Shown: piece after piece, positions 35,053 to 44,806 of the stretch | How the letters are laid out: the number at the start of each line of letters is the position of its first letter | Position numbering within the stretch: position 1 is the stretch's first letter | NCBI RefSeq assembly: GCF_001584615.1 | Contig: NZ_LQQC01000013.1 | Span: forward strand, 1-58,316 | DNA from: Brevibacterium ravenspurgense | GTDB taxonomy: Bacteria > Actinomycetota > Actinomycetes > Actinomycetales > Brevibacteriaceae | Reading direction: 5' to 3' | Length of the DNA stretch: 58,316 bases | Made by a program: the position numbers and the translations under genes | Notes under the pieces: model-generated | Told to the model about the DNA's origin: nothing | Seen by the model: the letters and a program-made list of their open reading frames with translations, nothing else | The model's database searches: none

Positions 35053-36029
35053 GACCTCACTCGGGGGTCGAGCGCGGCGTAGAGCACTTCTGACAGCGTG
35101 GAGGAGATCAGAACGAGCACTGCCGCGAAGAAGGTGGTGCCGGCGGCCGCGTTGATGTCGGAGCCGGTGATGGAGTCAAGGGCCATCTGTCCCATGCCGT
35201 TCCAGGAGAAGATGATCTCCAGGAACGTCGAGCCGGCGAGCATTGTGCCGAAGCTGTACGCGAAGTACGTGGACATGGGGATGATGGCGACGCGCACGCC
35301 GTGCTTCCACAGCGCTGTTTTGCGGGTGAGGCCCTTGGAGCGGGCCGTGCGAATGTAGTCGGCTCCCAGGACGTCGAGCATCATTGATCGCTGGTAGCGG
35401 GAGTAGATGGCCGCACCGAACACGACGAGTGCGATGGTGGGCAAGAGCATGTGGGATATCGTGTCGGCCACTTGCGGCCAGAAGCCGTGCACCCCGGGCG
35501 TTGCCGGCCCCACGAATCTGATGAGCTGCGTGCCCACCGCGTTGTTGAACCCGGTCGCGAGGATCATGAGGATGATGCCCAAGACGAACGTCGGGGTTGC
35601 GTTGATGACGTAGGTCAGCGCGGTGATGATGTTGTCGGACGCTTTGTACTGGCGGACCGCGCCCCACACGCCGATTGCCACACCCAGGAGGGCGCCGAGG
35701 ATGCTGCCGACGATCAGCAGGCGCAGGCTGACAACGGAGCGGCCGAGCATTTCGGTCAGCACGGGCTGCCCGCCTACCGTCAGACCGAAGTCTGCGTGGA
35801 AGAGGATGTTGGTCGCCCAGTTCCAGGTGCGGGTGATGAGCGGAGTGTCGGGGTTGACGCCGAGTTCATCGAGTTTAGCGGTGATGGTGCTTTCGGGAAG
35901 TGGGGGATTCTTACCGCGGTAGCGCTTCGCCGGGTCCATAAAGCTGGAGGTCAGCATGTACGCGCACGTGGTTGCCAAGGCCGTGAGGATCACGTAGTTG
36001 ACAACCCGCCGAAGGATGTAGGCGATCAT
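35049..36029 (-). CDS. Peptide ABC transporter, permease DppB-like
   Basis: The 326-residue permease begins MIAYILRRVVNYVILTALAT, the usual DppB/OppB N-terminus, and has the EAA loop YIRTARSKGLTRKTALWKHG. It is the first gene of the leftward operon: permease, permease, fused ATPase, binding protein. The start codon is ATG 36029. Confidence 0.93.
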   Translation of the reverse strand: MIAYILRRVVNYVILTALATTCAYMLTSSFMDPAKRYRGKNPPLPESTITAKLDELGVNPDTPLITRTWNWATNILFHADFGLTVGGQPVLTEMLGRSVVSLRLLIVGSILGALLGVAIGVWGAVRQYKASDNIITALTYVINATPTFVLGIILMILATGFNNAVGTQLIRFVGPATPGVHGFWPQVADTISHMLLPTIALVVFGAAIYSRYQRSMMLDVLGADYIRTARSKGLTRKTALWKHGVRVAIIPMSTYFAYSFGTMLAGSTFLEIIFSWNGMGQMALDSITGSDINAAAGTTFFAAVLVLISSTLSEVLYAALDPRVRS

Positions 36030-36098
36030 CTGGTCTCATTGGTGTCGGGGACATTCACAGGGGGTGCCCGATGTTCTTCAATCTCGGCACCAGTGCCG

Positions 36099-36115
36099 TG
36101 ATGTGAAGCACATCA
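36099..36115. promoter_or_regulatory. Palindrome in divergent control region
   Basis: TGATGTG-AAG-CACATCA lies between the divergent dipeptide operon and hydrolase gene, 70 bases from the former and 86 from the latter. It looks like a regulator half-site pair. No regulator gene is adjacent. Confidence 0.5.
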
Positions 36116-36200
36116 GATGCATCGATAGTAATGCAAGTCACGGACACCTGTGGCCGAACCCTCAAAAAATCGTCAAAAAACCCTCCAGTAAAGTTGAGTC

Positions 36201-37223
36201 ATGGAAACCTGCGAATGGCAGCGGGACATCCTCGGTCCCGGTTTTCAGCAGCTCGCCCTTCCGCTTGCCGACGGGCAGAGAGCGACACTTGTCCGGTGCG
36301 ATTCGGCACTTGATGCGGCACTTGCGGCAGAGCGCGTGCCCGAAGACGAATCGGGAAGTCAGCCGGCAGGGGAAAATTTCCTGCGCGACACAGCGGTTCT
36401 CTACCTGCACGGCTGGTCAGACTACTTCTTCAACCGCCGTTTGGCGCGCCTGTGGACGAGCTTCGGTGCGCGGTTCTACGCCTTGGACCTGCGGGACTAC
36501 GGCCGTAACCTGCGGCCCGGCGATCCTGACCAAATGCCCGGCTACATCGATGACCTGGCGGCCTATGACGAAGAGATTGAGGCCGCGCTCGCCATCATCA
36601 GCGCAGAGAATCCGACTAGTCGGACAGTTCTTGCGGCGCACTCCACTGGAGGGCTCATTGCGGCACTGTGGGCCAACAGAAATCCGGGTCGGCTTAAAGC
36701 CCTGGCCCTCAACGCGCCGTGGCTTGAGTTTCAGTTCTCTGCCGCGGCCCGGCGGATCACCACCCCATTCCTGGGAAGCAGCAAGCGCAAGGAGAGGGCG
36801 CCTCGTGCACTTCCGCTGGCCATCCCGAACTTCTACGTGCAGGCGGCCAGCGAGAATCACGGCGCCCCGCCGTGGGATCTGGCGCTCAAACCGCCGAACG
36901 GCTTCCCGGTTTACGGGCAGTGGCTGCGCGCGATCTTCGATGGGCACGAGGAGGTGGCAGCCGGCTTAGACATTCAGGAACCGGTGCTCGTGCAGATCTC
37001 CCAGGAAAGCTTCCGTGGTACCTCGTACACGACGAAGATGGCGCATTCGGACATTGTGCTGGACGTTGATCGGATCGCCCGGCGCGCCGTCAGGCTGGGC
37101 CTAGAAACCGTGCTGGCCCGCGTGCCGGATGCTGTTCACGACGTGTTTCTGTCCGACCGTGGGGCTTTTGATGTTGCCGCCGAGCAGCTGCGCCGCTTTG
37201 CCCGCGGCTACATCGCAGACTGA
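36201..37223 (+). CDS. Alpha/beta hydrolase (lysophospholipase-like)
   Basis: The 340-residue protein has the oxyanion-loop motif LYLHGWSDYF, the nucleophile elbow AHSTGG (S148) and a probable catalytic histidine in DAVHDVF near the C-terminus. It resembles serine aminopeptidase/monoacylglycerol lipase types. The substrate is unknown and no signal peptide is seen, so it should be cytoplasmic. It is divergent from the dipeptide operon and ends 12 bases from the convergent symporter gene. Confidence 0.85.
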   Translation: METCEWQRDILGPGFQQLALPLADGQRATLVRCDSALDAALAAERVPEDESGSQPAGENFLRDTAVLYLHGWSDYFFNRRLARLWTSFGARFYALDLRDYGRNLRPGDPDQMPGYIDDLAAYDEEIEAALAIISAENPTSRTVLAAHSTGGLIAALWANRNPGRLKALALNAPWLEFQFSAAARRITTPFLGSSKRKERAPRALPLAIPNFYVQAASENHGAPPWDLALKPPNGFPVYGQWLRAIFDGHEEVAAGLDIQEPVLVQISQESFRGTSYTTKMAHSDIVLDVDRIARRAVRLGLETVLARVPDAVHDVFLSDRGAFDVAAEQLRRFARGYIAD

Positions 37224-37235
37224 CCCTCGCTGCGG

Positions 37236-38717
37236 TCAGCTCTTCTTCTTGTCGGCTTTCTTCTGGCGCTGGCGTTCCCAGAATTCCTTCGTGGTCACTT
37301 CGTCGGTGCCGTCCCACGCGGTGACGCCTTCGAACTCGGGGAAGTCCTTCTGGTGGAAGATCGGCTCTTCTCCGCTGCGGCGCTGCTGCATGTAGTGCCG
37401 CAGGACGGTGAACGCCTTCTCCGACAGGATGACGACGGCCACGAGGTTGATGACCGCCATAATCGACATGAAGATGTTCGCCGCCGTCCAGACGGTGTCG
37501 AGGGCGACGACGGCGCCGATGAACACCGAGGCCATCACGACGATGCGGTAGGCGAGCATTGCGCCCTTGGACTTCGTGATGAACTCGAGGTTCGATTCGC
37601 CGTAGTAGTAGTTGCCGATGATCGACGAGAACGCGAAGAAGAAGATCGCGATCGTCAGGAAGTGCACGGCCCACTGGCCCAGCTGGGCAGCCAGGGCGGT
37701 TTGGGTCAGCTGAGCGCCGACTGCTTCGTCGTATTCGGGGTTCGACAGCAGGACGATGAAACCGGTGATGGTGCACACGAGGATCGTGTCGAAGTACACG
37801 CCGAGTGCCTGTACGAGGCCCTGCTTGGCCGGGTGCGAGGCCGACGAGGTGGCAGCGGCGTTCGGCACCGAACCGATACCTGCCTCGTTGGAGAACAGAC
37901 CGCGTTTGATGCCCTGGGTGATGATGACGCCGATTGCGGCACCGGACACGGATTCCATGGTGAACGCCTGCTGGACGATGAGCGCGAGCATCGGCGGGAC
38001 GGCCGACAGGTTTGTGATCACCACGAGGATGCCGAGGAACAGGTACAGGACGGCCATGACGGGCACGATGAACGCGGTGACGTTGGAAATCCGCTGCACA
38101 CCGCCGAGGAAGATCGCCAGGCCGGCGACACCGAGGACGATGCCGACGATTGCCTTGAATCCGAAGCCGGGGGTATCCATGTTGAACGAGGTGGACAGGG
38201 AATCCACGATCGAGTTCGACTGCACGGTGTTGAACACGATGCCGTAGGTGACGATCACGATGACGGCGAAAACGGAGCCCAGCCACGGGCTCTTGAGCCC
38301 GCGGGCAATGTAGTAGGCCGGTCCGCCGCGGAATGCCGCGCCGTCCTTCACTTTGTAGAGCTGTCCGAGGGTCGATTCGACGAAAGCGGTGGCACCGCCG
38401 ACGATTGCGGTCACCCACATCCAGAAAAGGGCACCCGGTCCGCCGACTGAAATTGCCAGCGCGACACCTGCGATGTTGGCGGTGCCCACGCGTGATGCGG
38501 CAGAGATCGAGAAGGCGCGGAAAGGCGAGATGTTCTTGTTGCCGTCTTTGTCGTGCCCTGCCGGTTCTTTGATGACGCGGAACATCTCCGGCAGCAGTCG
38601 CAGCTGCACAACCCCGGTGCGCACTGTGAAGTACAGGCCCAGCGGCAGCAGGGCGAACAGCAAGACCCACCCGAGCCATCCATCGACGGTCGACAGCAGT
38701 TCGTTGAAGGCTTCCAT
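37236..38717 (-). CDS. Sodium:alanine symporter (AGCS family)
   Basis: The 493-residue membrane protein imports alanine or glycine with Na+ or H+. It shows the AGCS marks GGPGALFWMWVTAIVGG, ESTLGQLYK, RGGPAYYIARGL and GLFSNEAGIGSVPNAAA. About eleven helices are expected. Its lysine-rich tail (RQKKADKKKS) is cytoplasmic. It stands alone, with a TTCCACTGTAG direct repeat upstream (38787 and 38804). It fits the glycine and alanine use suggested by gcv. Confidence 0.95.
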   Translation of the reverse strand: MEAFNELLSTVDGWLGWVLLFALLPLGLYFTVRTGVVQLRLLPEMFRVIKEPAGHDKDGNKNISPFRAFSISAASRVGTANIAGVALAISVGGPGALFWMWVTAIVGGATAFVESTLGQLYKVKDGAAFRGGPAYYIARGLKSPWLGSVFAVIVIVTYGIVFNTVQSNSIVDSLSTSFNMDTPGFGFKAIVGIVLGVAGLAIFLGGVQRISNVTAFIVPVMAVLYLFLGILVVITNLSAVPPMLALIVQQAFTMESVSGAAIGVIITQGIKRGLFSNEAGIGSVPNAAATSSASHPAKQGLVQALGVYFDTILVCTITGFIVLLSNPEYDEAVGAQLTQTALAAQLGQWAVHFLTIAIFFFAFSSIIGNYYYGESNLEFITKSKGAMLAYRIVVMASVFIGAVVALDTVWTAANIFMSIMAVINLVAVVILSEKAFTVLRHYMQQRRSGEEPIFHQKDFPEFEGVTAWDGTDEVTTKEFWERQRQKKADKKKS

Positions 38718-38839
38718 AGGGGACTCCCAAGGTTTCTGACGGGGGTGTGGTGGTCACACGATGCGTCTGTTGTCGGCGCTCGCTTCTTCCACTGTAGAAC
38801 GGGTTCCACTGTAGGGCAGGAAAAGGCGTGGAAATGCCG

Positions 38840-38874
38840 GCGGGGCGCAGTGCCTGTCAGCAGCTGCGCCCCGC
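38840..38874 (-). terminator. Terminator of the aminotransferase gene
   Basis: GCGGGGCGCAG (38840-38850) and CTGCGCCCCGC (38864-38874) form a perfect 11-bp stem with a 13-base loop, 35 bases after the leftward aminotransferase stop. A T-containing stretch (CATTTCC, CTTTTCC) follows on the minus strand. Confidence 0.7.
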
Positions 38875-38909
38875 GGGGAGAGTGAATAAGAGAGAAGCGA
38901 ACGAAAGGT

Positions 38910-40112
38910 TCAGTCCTGTGCCCGGTACTTTTCGAAGACGGGCACGAGGCGGCTGAGGCCTTCGCGGATGACTTCGGGTGTGTGGGAAACGAACGATAGG
39001 CGCAGGGTGCGGTCGTCGTGGTCTGCCACGTGGAATTCTTTTCCGGGCACGTAGATGGTGCCGTGTTCAATTGCGCTGTAAACCATTTCGGAGGCCCGGT
39101 AGCCTTCTGGCAGGCGAACCCAGATGAACATGCCGCCAGTCGGCCGGTTGAATTCGGACCCTTCCGGCAGGATTTCGCCGAGCACTTCCAGCATGGTTTC
39201 CATGCGCTGCTTGTAGGCGGCGCGGTGGACGGCGATTTTCGCGTCCAGGTCGGTGGTGTCCAGGTACTGGGCGGTGATCAGCTGATCGAGGGTTCCCGTC
39301 TGCATCGCACTGCCCTGCTTGGCCAGACCGATGTGCGACAGGACACCACGCGGTCCGCGCACCCAGCCCACTCGCAGACCGGGTGACAGTGTTTTCGACA
39401 CCGTGTTGCACAGCAGGCTGCGGTCGGCCAGGCGCGGGTCGGCGGAAATGGGCAGGAGGTCCGAAATCTGGTCGAACCACAGGGCTGAGTAGGGGTCGTC
39501 TTCGATCAGCCAGGTTTCGCTTTCGGCGATGATGTCGGCGACCTGTTCGCGGCGGGACTGCGGCATTGTCACGCCGGTGGGGTTTTGGAAGGTGGGGATC
39601 AGGTAGACCCCGCGCGGCTGGTGTTTGCGGATCTGTTCGGCAAGGTGGTCCGGGTCGGCGCCGTCTTCGTCTACCCGAACGGGCTGGAAGTCCACACCCT
39701 GCAGTCCGAAAGCCTGGATGGCGGACATGTAGGTGGGGTTTTCCACCAGCAGAACATCGCCCTCGTTGAAGAGGGTCTGGGCGATCAGCCCGAGTCCCTG
39801 CTGGGATCCCGAGGTGATGACGACGTCTTCGGGTTCTGTGGGCAGTCCTTTGCGGGACAGTTCGCGGGCTGCTGCGGCCAGCATGCCGCTTTCGCCCATG
39901 GTGCTGCCGTATTGCAGAGCGTCACCGCCGATCGTGTCGAGTACGATGTTCGCGGCTTCGCGGATGCCTTCAACATCGAACAGTTCGGGGTCGGGGTGGC
40001 CGCCGGCGAAGCTGATGATGTCGGGGGATTCGGCAAGGTCGAAGAGTGTGCGGATAGGGGAGGCTCCAATGCCTGCCAGATGCCTGTTCAACGCTGAACG
40101 AAAATCTGTCAT
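38910..40112 (-). CDS. PLP-dependent aminotransferase (class I/II)
   Basis: The 400-residue protein is a fold-type I aminotransferase of the 2-aminoadipate/LysN-like group: FAGGHPDPELF near the N-terminus, NPTG at 177-180, DDPYS at 205-209 and the PLP lysine in NTVSKTLSPGLRVGW (K240). It lacks the N-terminal helix-turn-helix of MocR regulators. It probably transaminates aromatic, branched-chain or aminoadipate substrates. It is divergent from brnQ with 129 bases between, hinting at branched-chain amino acid use. Confidence 0.9.
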   Translation of the reverse strand: MTDFRSALNRHLAGIGASPIRTLFDLAESPDIISFAGGHPDPELFDVEGIREAANIVLDTIGGDALQYGSTMGESGMLAAAARELSRKGLPTEPEDVVITSGSQQGLGLIAQTLFNEGDVLLVENPTYMSAIQAFGLQGVDFQPVRVDEDGADPDHLAEQIRKHQPRGVYLIPTFQNPTGVTMPQSRREQVADIIAESETWLIEDDPYSALWFDQISDLLPISADPRLADRSLLCNTVSKTLSPGLRVGWVRGPRGVLSHIGLAKQGSAMQTGTLDQLITAQYLDTTDLDAKIAVHRAAYKQRMETMLEVLGEILPEGSEFNRPTGGMFIWVRLPEGYRASEMVYSAIEHGTIYVPGKEFHVADHDDRTLRLSFVSHTPEVIREGLSRLVPVFEKYRAQD

Positions 40113-40241
40113 GAGAGGAATAGTAAGGCATCAGGAAGCGGAAAGGGGCACAAAAGGGGTAGTGTTCGTTCTCGAATCTGTGCCGCGGGGAAACACCCTC
40201 TTCCCCGGGGAGCTCAGACCCGCTCTAACAACGGAGATCCC

Positions 40242-41627
40242 GTGCCGAATCAGACTGCTCAGACCGTGCCTTTCAGAACCGTCATCGCCTTGGGGCTGAT
40301 GTTCTTCGCAGTGTTCATGGGTGCGGGGAACATTATTTTCCCGCCGCTTCTGGGGCAGCAGTCCGGAACCGCGTTTCCGCTGGCGATGATCGGTTTTCTA
40401 CTGACCGGTGTGGGTCTGCCCGCACTTGCGCTTGTGGCTGTGTCCCGAGTGGGAGGGCTTGAGCGCCTGTCCGCCCGGGTCGGCCACGCCTTCGGTGTTG
40501 TGTTCACGATCATCGCCTATCTGCTGATCGGGCCGTCGTTCGGAATCCCGCGTACCGCAACCGTGTCGTACGAGGTAGGGGTTGCCCCGCTTCTGCCGAA
40601 CGCGGGTGATTCGCAGTGGCCGCTGGTGCTGTATGCCCTGGTGTTCTTCATCATCACCCTGGTGCTGGCCGCCAACCCCACAAAGATCGTCGACTGGATC
40701 GGCAAAATGCTCGCGCCGGTGCTGGTGCTGGTTATTGCGGTGTTTGCCGTGAAAGCGCTCATCAGCCCGCTGGGCGGGTTCGGTGAGCCGGTGGGCGATT
40801 ATTCAAATGCGGCTCTGCAGACTGGTTTTGTGCAGGGTTATCTGACGGTTGATGCGGTTGCCGCCCTGGTGCTCGGCATTCTTGTTGTTTCCGGCTTTGC
40901 CGGTGTTGGGGTGACCAACCCGACCATCATTCGCCGGAAGATGCCGTGGGTTGTTCTCGTCATGTCGATCGGGCTGTCGCTGGTCTACATTTCGCTGGGC
41001 TACATCGGAGCCACCAGCCGTGCCGCTGTGGGTGAGCAGGACAATGGCGGGGCTCTGCTTGCCGAGGTGTCGCGTGCCCTATTCGGTGACATCGGCGGTG
41101 CTCTTCTGGCGGCTGTCATCATCATGGCCTGCCTGACCACCTCGATTGGTCTGGTGTCGTCGATGGCGGAGTTCTTCTCTGACCTTGTTCCGAAGGTGTC
41201 CTACCGCGTGTGGGCGGTCGTGTTTTCGTTCATCGGCTTCCTGTTTGCCAATGTCGGTCTGGATGCGCTCATTGCGCTTGCTCTGCCGATGCTCATGGCG
41301 GTCTACCCGGTCACTCTGGTTCTGGTGCTCCTGTATTTCTTCGAGAAGCTCTTCCGAGGTGACCGTCTGGTCTACCGTCTGGCCGTCATCTTCACGGCTG
41401 TCATCAGTGTTCTTGGCGGCCTGAAAGAAGCCGGTCTGGGCGGCGAGGCGATCGATTCGATCCTCAACGCGCTGCCGTGGGGTGCTGATGGTCTCGGCTG
41501 GGTCGTGCCCGCTCTGGCGGGTGTGGCAATCGGCGTTGTCCTGCACTTTGTTTTGGGCCGCCACGATCAGGATCACACGGCCCGTCTTGACGCCCGGATG
41601 AAGGAAAAGTCCGGCGGAACGCTGTAA
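40242..41627 (+). CDS. brnQ: Branched-chain amino acid carrier
   Basis: The 461-residue protein has twelve predicted helices and the BrnQ (LIVCS family) marks FMGAGNIIFPPLLGQQSG near the N-terminus and GPSFGIPRTATVSYEVGV. It imports leucine, isoleucine and valine with Na+ or H+. GTG 40242 has a GGAG site upstream. It ends 9 bases before the convergent regulator gene. Confidence 0.95.
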   Translation: MPNQTAQTVPFRTVIALGLMFFAVFMGAGNIIFPPLLGQQSGTAFPLAMIGFLLTGVGLPALALVAVSRVGGLERLSARVGHAFGVVFTIIAYLLIGPSFGIPRTATVSYEVGVAPLLPNAGDSQWPLVLYALVFFIITLVLAANPTKIVDWIGKMLAPVLVLVIAVFAVKALISPLGGFGEPVGDYSNAALQTGFVQGYLTVDAVAALVLGILVVSGFAGVGVTNPTIIRRKMPWVVLVMSIGLSLVYISLGYIGATSRAAVGEQDNGGALLAEVSRALFGDIGGALLAAVIIMACLTTSIGLVSSMAEFFSDLVPKVSYRVWAVVFSFIGFLFANVGLDALIALALPMLMAVYPVTLVLVLLYFFEKLFRGDRLVYRLAVIFTAVISVLGGLKEAGLGGEAIDSILNALPWGADGLGWVVPALAGVAIGVVLHFVLGRHDQDHTARLDARMKEKSGGTL

Positions 41628-41636
41628 ACCCTCGGT

Positions 41637-43412
41637 TCAGCTGTTGTGGGCAAGTGCCCACATTCGCAGTGCCACGTGGATGTCCAGAAATCGCGCGGGC
41701 TCTCGCCAGTCGGCTCCGAGTAGGGTGGAAATCCGCTCCATGCGCTGACGGACAGTATTCGGGTGAACGTGCAGCCTTTCCGCGCATTCAGAGACGCGCG
41801 AACCGGTTTCTGCCAGTGCCCATGCTGTCTCCAGAAGCTTGGTGCCGTGGGCGCGGTCATAGGCCCGGAGCGGCTCAATGTGTTTCAGCGGTGAATCCGC
41901 ATCCGGTCGGTTTGCGAGGGCTTCGGAGAGCAGCCCGACGGTTCCCAGGTCTTCGCCGACAGCAATTCGGCCCGAAGCACCCAGTACCTTCAGCATGCTT
42001 CGTGCGCGTTCTGCGTTGCGATGAGCTTCGTGGGCACTGGCGGGCTCTGTGAACGTGCTGCTGACTCCCGCGGTGATCCGCGGGTGCGTCCCTTGGGAAT
42101 CTTTGCTGCGCACGAGTTCTTCACAGCGCTCGCCGATGCCCCTGACCCACGCTTCTTCTGGAATGAGGGCGCAGATGTGGCCGTGGTGACGGGCAACGAC
42201 AGCGCGATCGGTGTGGACCAGCGCAGATCGAAGCTTTTGCAGCAGAACGGTGGAATGCTCGGCTTCGAGTTCATCGCTGCTCTCGATTGAGACGCTCAGC
42301 AGGCGGAACGGGCGGTCAGTAGAAATGCCGAGTTCCTCTACCGCCCTCTTGGTTTCTGGGTTGTGGGGGATCGTGCCCAGAAGTGTGTCGAGGAGAACGC
42401 GATCCTGCCTGACGGATTCGTCTTTCTGTGCTCGCTCCATGAGAACTGCCAGGCCCAGAAACGTGGCGATCCGCTGCAGCCTTGGAAACAGCCCTTCCGG
42501 AAGTTCGGCTTCGACTATCAGCGTTGCCAGGTGTTCGCCTCCGCCCAAGCCGCAGGCGGCTGTCACACCATCAACGGTTATCGGCTGTGCGGAGTGCCGC
42601 GCGGTCTGAATCGGCTCATGCAGGTGCGAAGGAGGTTCCTCCGTGCCCGGCAGGACCGTGACGGGCGCACCCAACAGCTGCTGCACTGTTTCTGCCGCCG
42701 ATTCAGGACTGTCACCGCGCATAATCGACTCCAGCAACCTGCTTTCCAGCTGAAGGACCTCCTGGAGGTCAATCACGCGCTCAGCCTCGAGCTCATGCCG
42801 AGTGTTCAGGCGGTCTAGAGCGGCTTCGACCTCGTCAAGACGAGTCGAGTACTCCAAAGCGACAGCCGTGTGCAGTGCCAAGGTCTCAAGCACCGCTTTG
42901 ATGTCCGCGCTGTATTCAACGGGATGACGGTCTGCAATCAAGAGGGCGCCGTGAGTGACGCCATGCAGAGTCATCGGCATCCCCAGAATTGAACGAACGC
43001 CTTCTCCCCGCACGCGCTTGTCGATGTCCGGAAGATGCAGAAGCCGTGGATCTTCTAGGTAGTTGATGGTTCGCACTGGCTCGCGTCCGGTCGCGGCCCG
43101 CCCGAGGACACCCGTGCCCAGTGGCATGCGGATGTCGCGGTATCCCTGCGTTCGTATGCCGACGGAATAGCGGATAAAGGTTTCGCGGCCTCGGTTGAGT
43201 GAAATGTAGGCCATGTCTGAACCGGTCAGGCGCCGCGTTCTGGTGAGGACATCGTGCATGACCAGTGAAATGTCCTGCGTGGAGGTCATCATGCGGGCGA
43301 TTTCGCCGACCTCGTTGAGAAGTTCGCTGCGTTCAACGAGCGACGCAATGCTCTTTTCTAGATCGACCACGTGAGGATCATGTCCGGCTGTCAGGGCTTT
43401 AGGTGACGACAT
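41637..43412 (-). CDS. GAF-domain, PucR/CdaR-type transcriptional regulator
   Basis: The 591-residue protein has a GAF sensor domain at about residues 22-190 (DMAYISLNRGRETFIRYSVG, GVLGRAATGREPV), a middle GGDEF-like/PucR part, and a C-terminal helix-turn-helix LHVHPNTVRQRMERISTLLG. GAF domains of this kind sense small aromatic or heterocyclic ligands. It is divergent from the MBL/zinc-ribbon/ADH operon with a 137-base control region, so it most likely activates that operon; the ligand is unknown. Confidence 0.88.
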   Translation of the reverse strand: MSSPKALTAGHDPHVVDLEKSIASLVERSELLNEVGEIARMMTSTQDISLVMHDVLTRTRRLTGSDMAYISLNRGRETFIRYSVGIRTQGYRDIRMPLGTGVLGRAATGREPVRTINYLEDPRLLHLPDIDKRVRGEGVRSILGMPMTLHGVTHGALLIADRHPVEYSADIKAVLETLALHTAVALEYSTRLDEVEAALDRLNTRHELEAERVIDLQEVLQLESRLLESIMRGDSPESAAETVQQLLGAPVTVLPGTEEPPSHLHEPIQTARHSAQPITVDGVTAACGLGGGEHLATLIVEAELPEGLFPRLQRIATFLGLAVLMERAQKDESVRQDRVLLDTLLGTIPHNPETKRAVEELGISTDRPFRLLSVSIESSDELEAEHSTVLLQKLRSALVHTDRAVVARHHGHICALIPEEAWVRGIGERCEELVRSKDSQGTHPRITAGVSSTFTEPASAHEAHRNAERARSMLKVLGASGRIAVGEDLGTVGLLSEALANRPDADSPLKHIEPLRAYDRAHGTKLLETAWALAETGSRVSECAERLHVHPNTVRQRMERISTLLGADWREPARFLDIHVALRMWALAHNS

Positions 43413-43485
43413 GTGAAAACCTCCACTCAGCCGCAGAAAGTATGTAGGACTTACTATATGCGGAGTGTGTTCTGTGCCATAGCGT

Positions 43486-43523
43486 GAATGTGACTGCTGG
43501 CAGTGACGACAGCAGTCACATTC
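43486..43523. promoter_or_regulatory. Perfect 14-bp inverted repeat before MBL operon
   Basis: GAATGTGACTGCTG and CAGCAGTCACATTC are perfect complements separated by 10 bases, 26 bases before the MBL gene ATG. It may be the operator of the divergent GAF/PucR regulator or a leader hairpin. Confidence 0.7.
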
Positions 43524-43549
43524 GTCCGAATCACAGAGAGAGCACTGTC

Positions 43550-44362
43550 ATGAGCGATATGAAACTTCATTTCCTTTCCACCGGTGTCATGGACTGCGAC
43601 CTCACCTGGCTTCTGCTGGAAGGTGGGAACACCATCAAGAGCCGATCCCAGAAGAATGACCCGCCGCCATGGGGTGAAGCTCCGACGCACGCGGTCCTCA
43701 TCGAAACCGACGGCCAGAAGATCCTGTGGGATACCGGTGTTGCGCGCGACTGGGAACAGAGGTGGGCTCCTATTGGCATGCAGGAGTTCTTCCCGGTGCA
43801 AGAAGACCCAGCGGGTCCCGGCTATCTTGACAGCGCCCTCGCTGATCTCGAACTGACCCCCGATGACATTGATGTCCTCGTGCTGTCTCACCTCCACTTT
43901 GACCACGCCGCCAACGCTCAGGACTTCAACAACGGCAAGACGCGCATCCTGTGCCACGCCGATGAAATCGAAGGTGTGAAGTCAATTCAGGGGGAAGGCG
44001 TCGGTGGGCACCTGGTTTCGGACTTCGCCGGACTGCCTTTCGAAGCGATTCACGGTGACGACGAAATCGCGCCCGGAGTTTCGGTCATCCACACACCGGG
44101 TCACACATGGGGAACCATGAGCCTTCGCGTTGATCTGCCCAATGATGGAACACACATCTTCACGTCCGATGCGGTGTACCTCGGGGCTTCCTGGGGGCCG
44201 CCGGCGATCGGCGCAGCTATTGTGTGGGACTCGGTTCAGTGGCTCGAGTCTGTCGACAAGCTCCGCAGGATCCAGGAGCAGACCGGAGCCAAGATGATCT
44301 TCGGTCACGATGCCGAACAGCGCAAAACCATGAAGATTTCGCCAAACGGCTACTACTCCTAA
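43550..44362 (+). CDS. Metallo-beta-lactamase-fold hydrolase, lactonase-like
   Basis: The 270-residue protein has the dinuclear metal motif SHLHFDHAAN (H114, H116, D118, H119), THAVLIETDGQKILWDTG upstream and TPGHTWG downstream, as in AiiA/AttM-type N-acyl homoserine lactonases. The substrate may be any lactone or ester; quorum quenching is only one option. ATG 43550 is chosen because the longer frame starts inside the inverted repeat. It is first in an operon with a zinc-ribbon protein and an alcohol dehydrogenase. Confidence 0.85.
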   Translation: MSDMKLHFLSTGVMDCDLTWLLLEGGNTIKSRSQKNDPPPWGEAPTHAVLIETDGQKILWDTGVARDWEQRWAPIGMQEFFPVQEDPAGPGYLDSALADLELTPDDIDVLVLSHLHFDHAANAQDFNNGKTRILCHADEIEGVKSIQGEGVGGHLVSDFAGLPFEAIHGDDEIAPGVSVIHTPGHTWGTMSLRVDLPNDGTHIFTSDAVYLGASWGPPAIGAAIVWDSVQWLESVDKLRRIQEQTGAKMIFGHDAEQRKTMKISPNGYYS

Positions 44363-44371
44363 GGGGCGAGG

Positions 44372-44806
44372 ATGATCGTTTACGACGTGAAGTGCGGTGC
44401 GGGTCATCGTTTTGAGGCGATGCTCAAAACCATGGACTCGCCAACACCAGACTGCACCTGCGGTGAGCCGACTCGGCGCATGATTACTCGAGTCAACAGG
44501 GGAAACGCAGCCTCTGCCGGCCGTTCGCGCGACGAAATGCCGAACACATGGCGCGGTATTGGCAACGGCAACCGCGACCTCGTTCGCGGGTGGCACAAAG
44601 AAATGCGCAAACGCGAAAAGCTCGAAGAGAAGTATCCGGAACTCGGCGGCGACCGTCGCCCGGTCATCGCTCACGAAGGGAAGTTCGAGGCGAGTCCAGT
44701 TCGTGCCGGTGACGCTGGCAGCGATGCTCTGGCCCGTGCAGCCTTCGGCCCGGCGCCGAGCTCGGATGCGGCGACCACCGCCCAGATTTCAGGAGGTTCC
44801 CGATGA
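44372..44806 (+). CDS. FmdB-like zinc-ribbon protein
   Basis: The 144-residue product starts MIVYDVKCGAGHRFEAML, the layout of FmdB-family regulators. The usual four-cysteine ribbon is reduced: C8, C28 and C30 are present, but the second cysteine of the first pair is missing (CGAGH), so His12 may substitute. The C-terminal two-thirds is charged, then Ala/Ser-rich. It lies 9 bases after the MBL gene and overlaps the ADH start (ATGA). Its role is unknown; it may be a partner or regulator of the enzymes. Confidence 0.7.
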   Translation: MIVYDVKCGAGHRFEAMLKTMDSPTPDCTCGEPTRRMITRVNRGNAASAGRSRDEMPNTWRGIGNGNRDLVRGWHKEMRKREKLEEKYPELGGDRRPVIAHEGKFEASPVRAGDAGSDALARAAFGPAPSSDAATTAQISGGSR

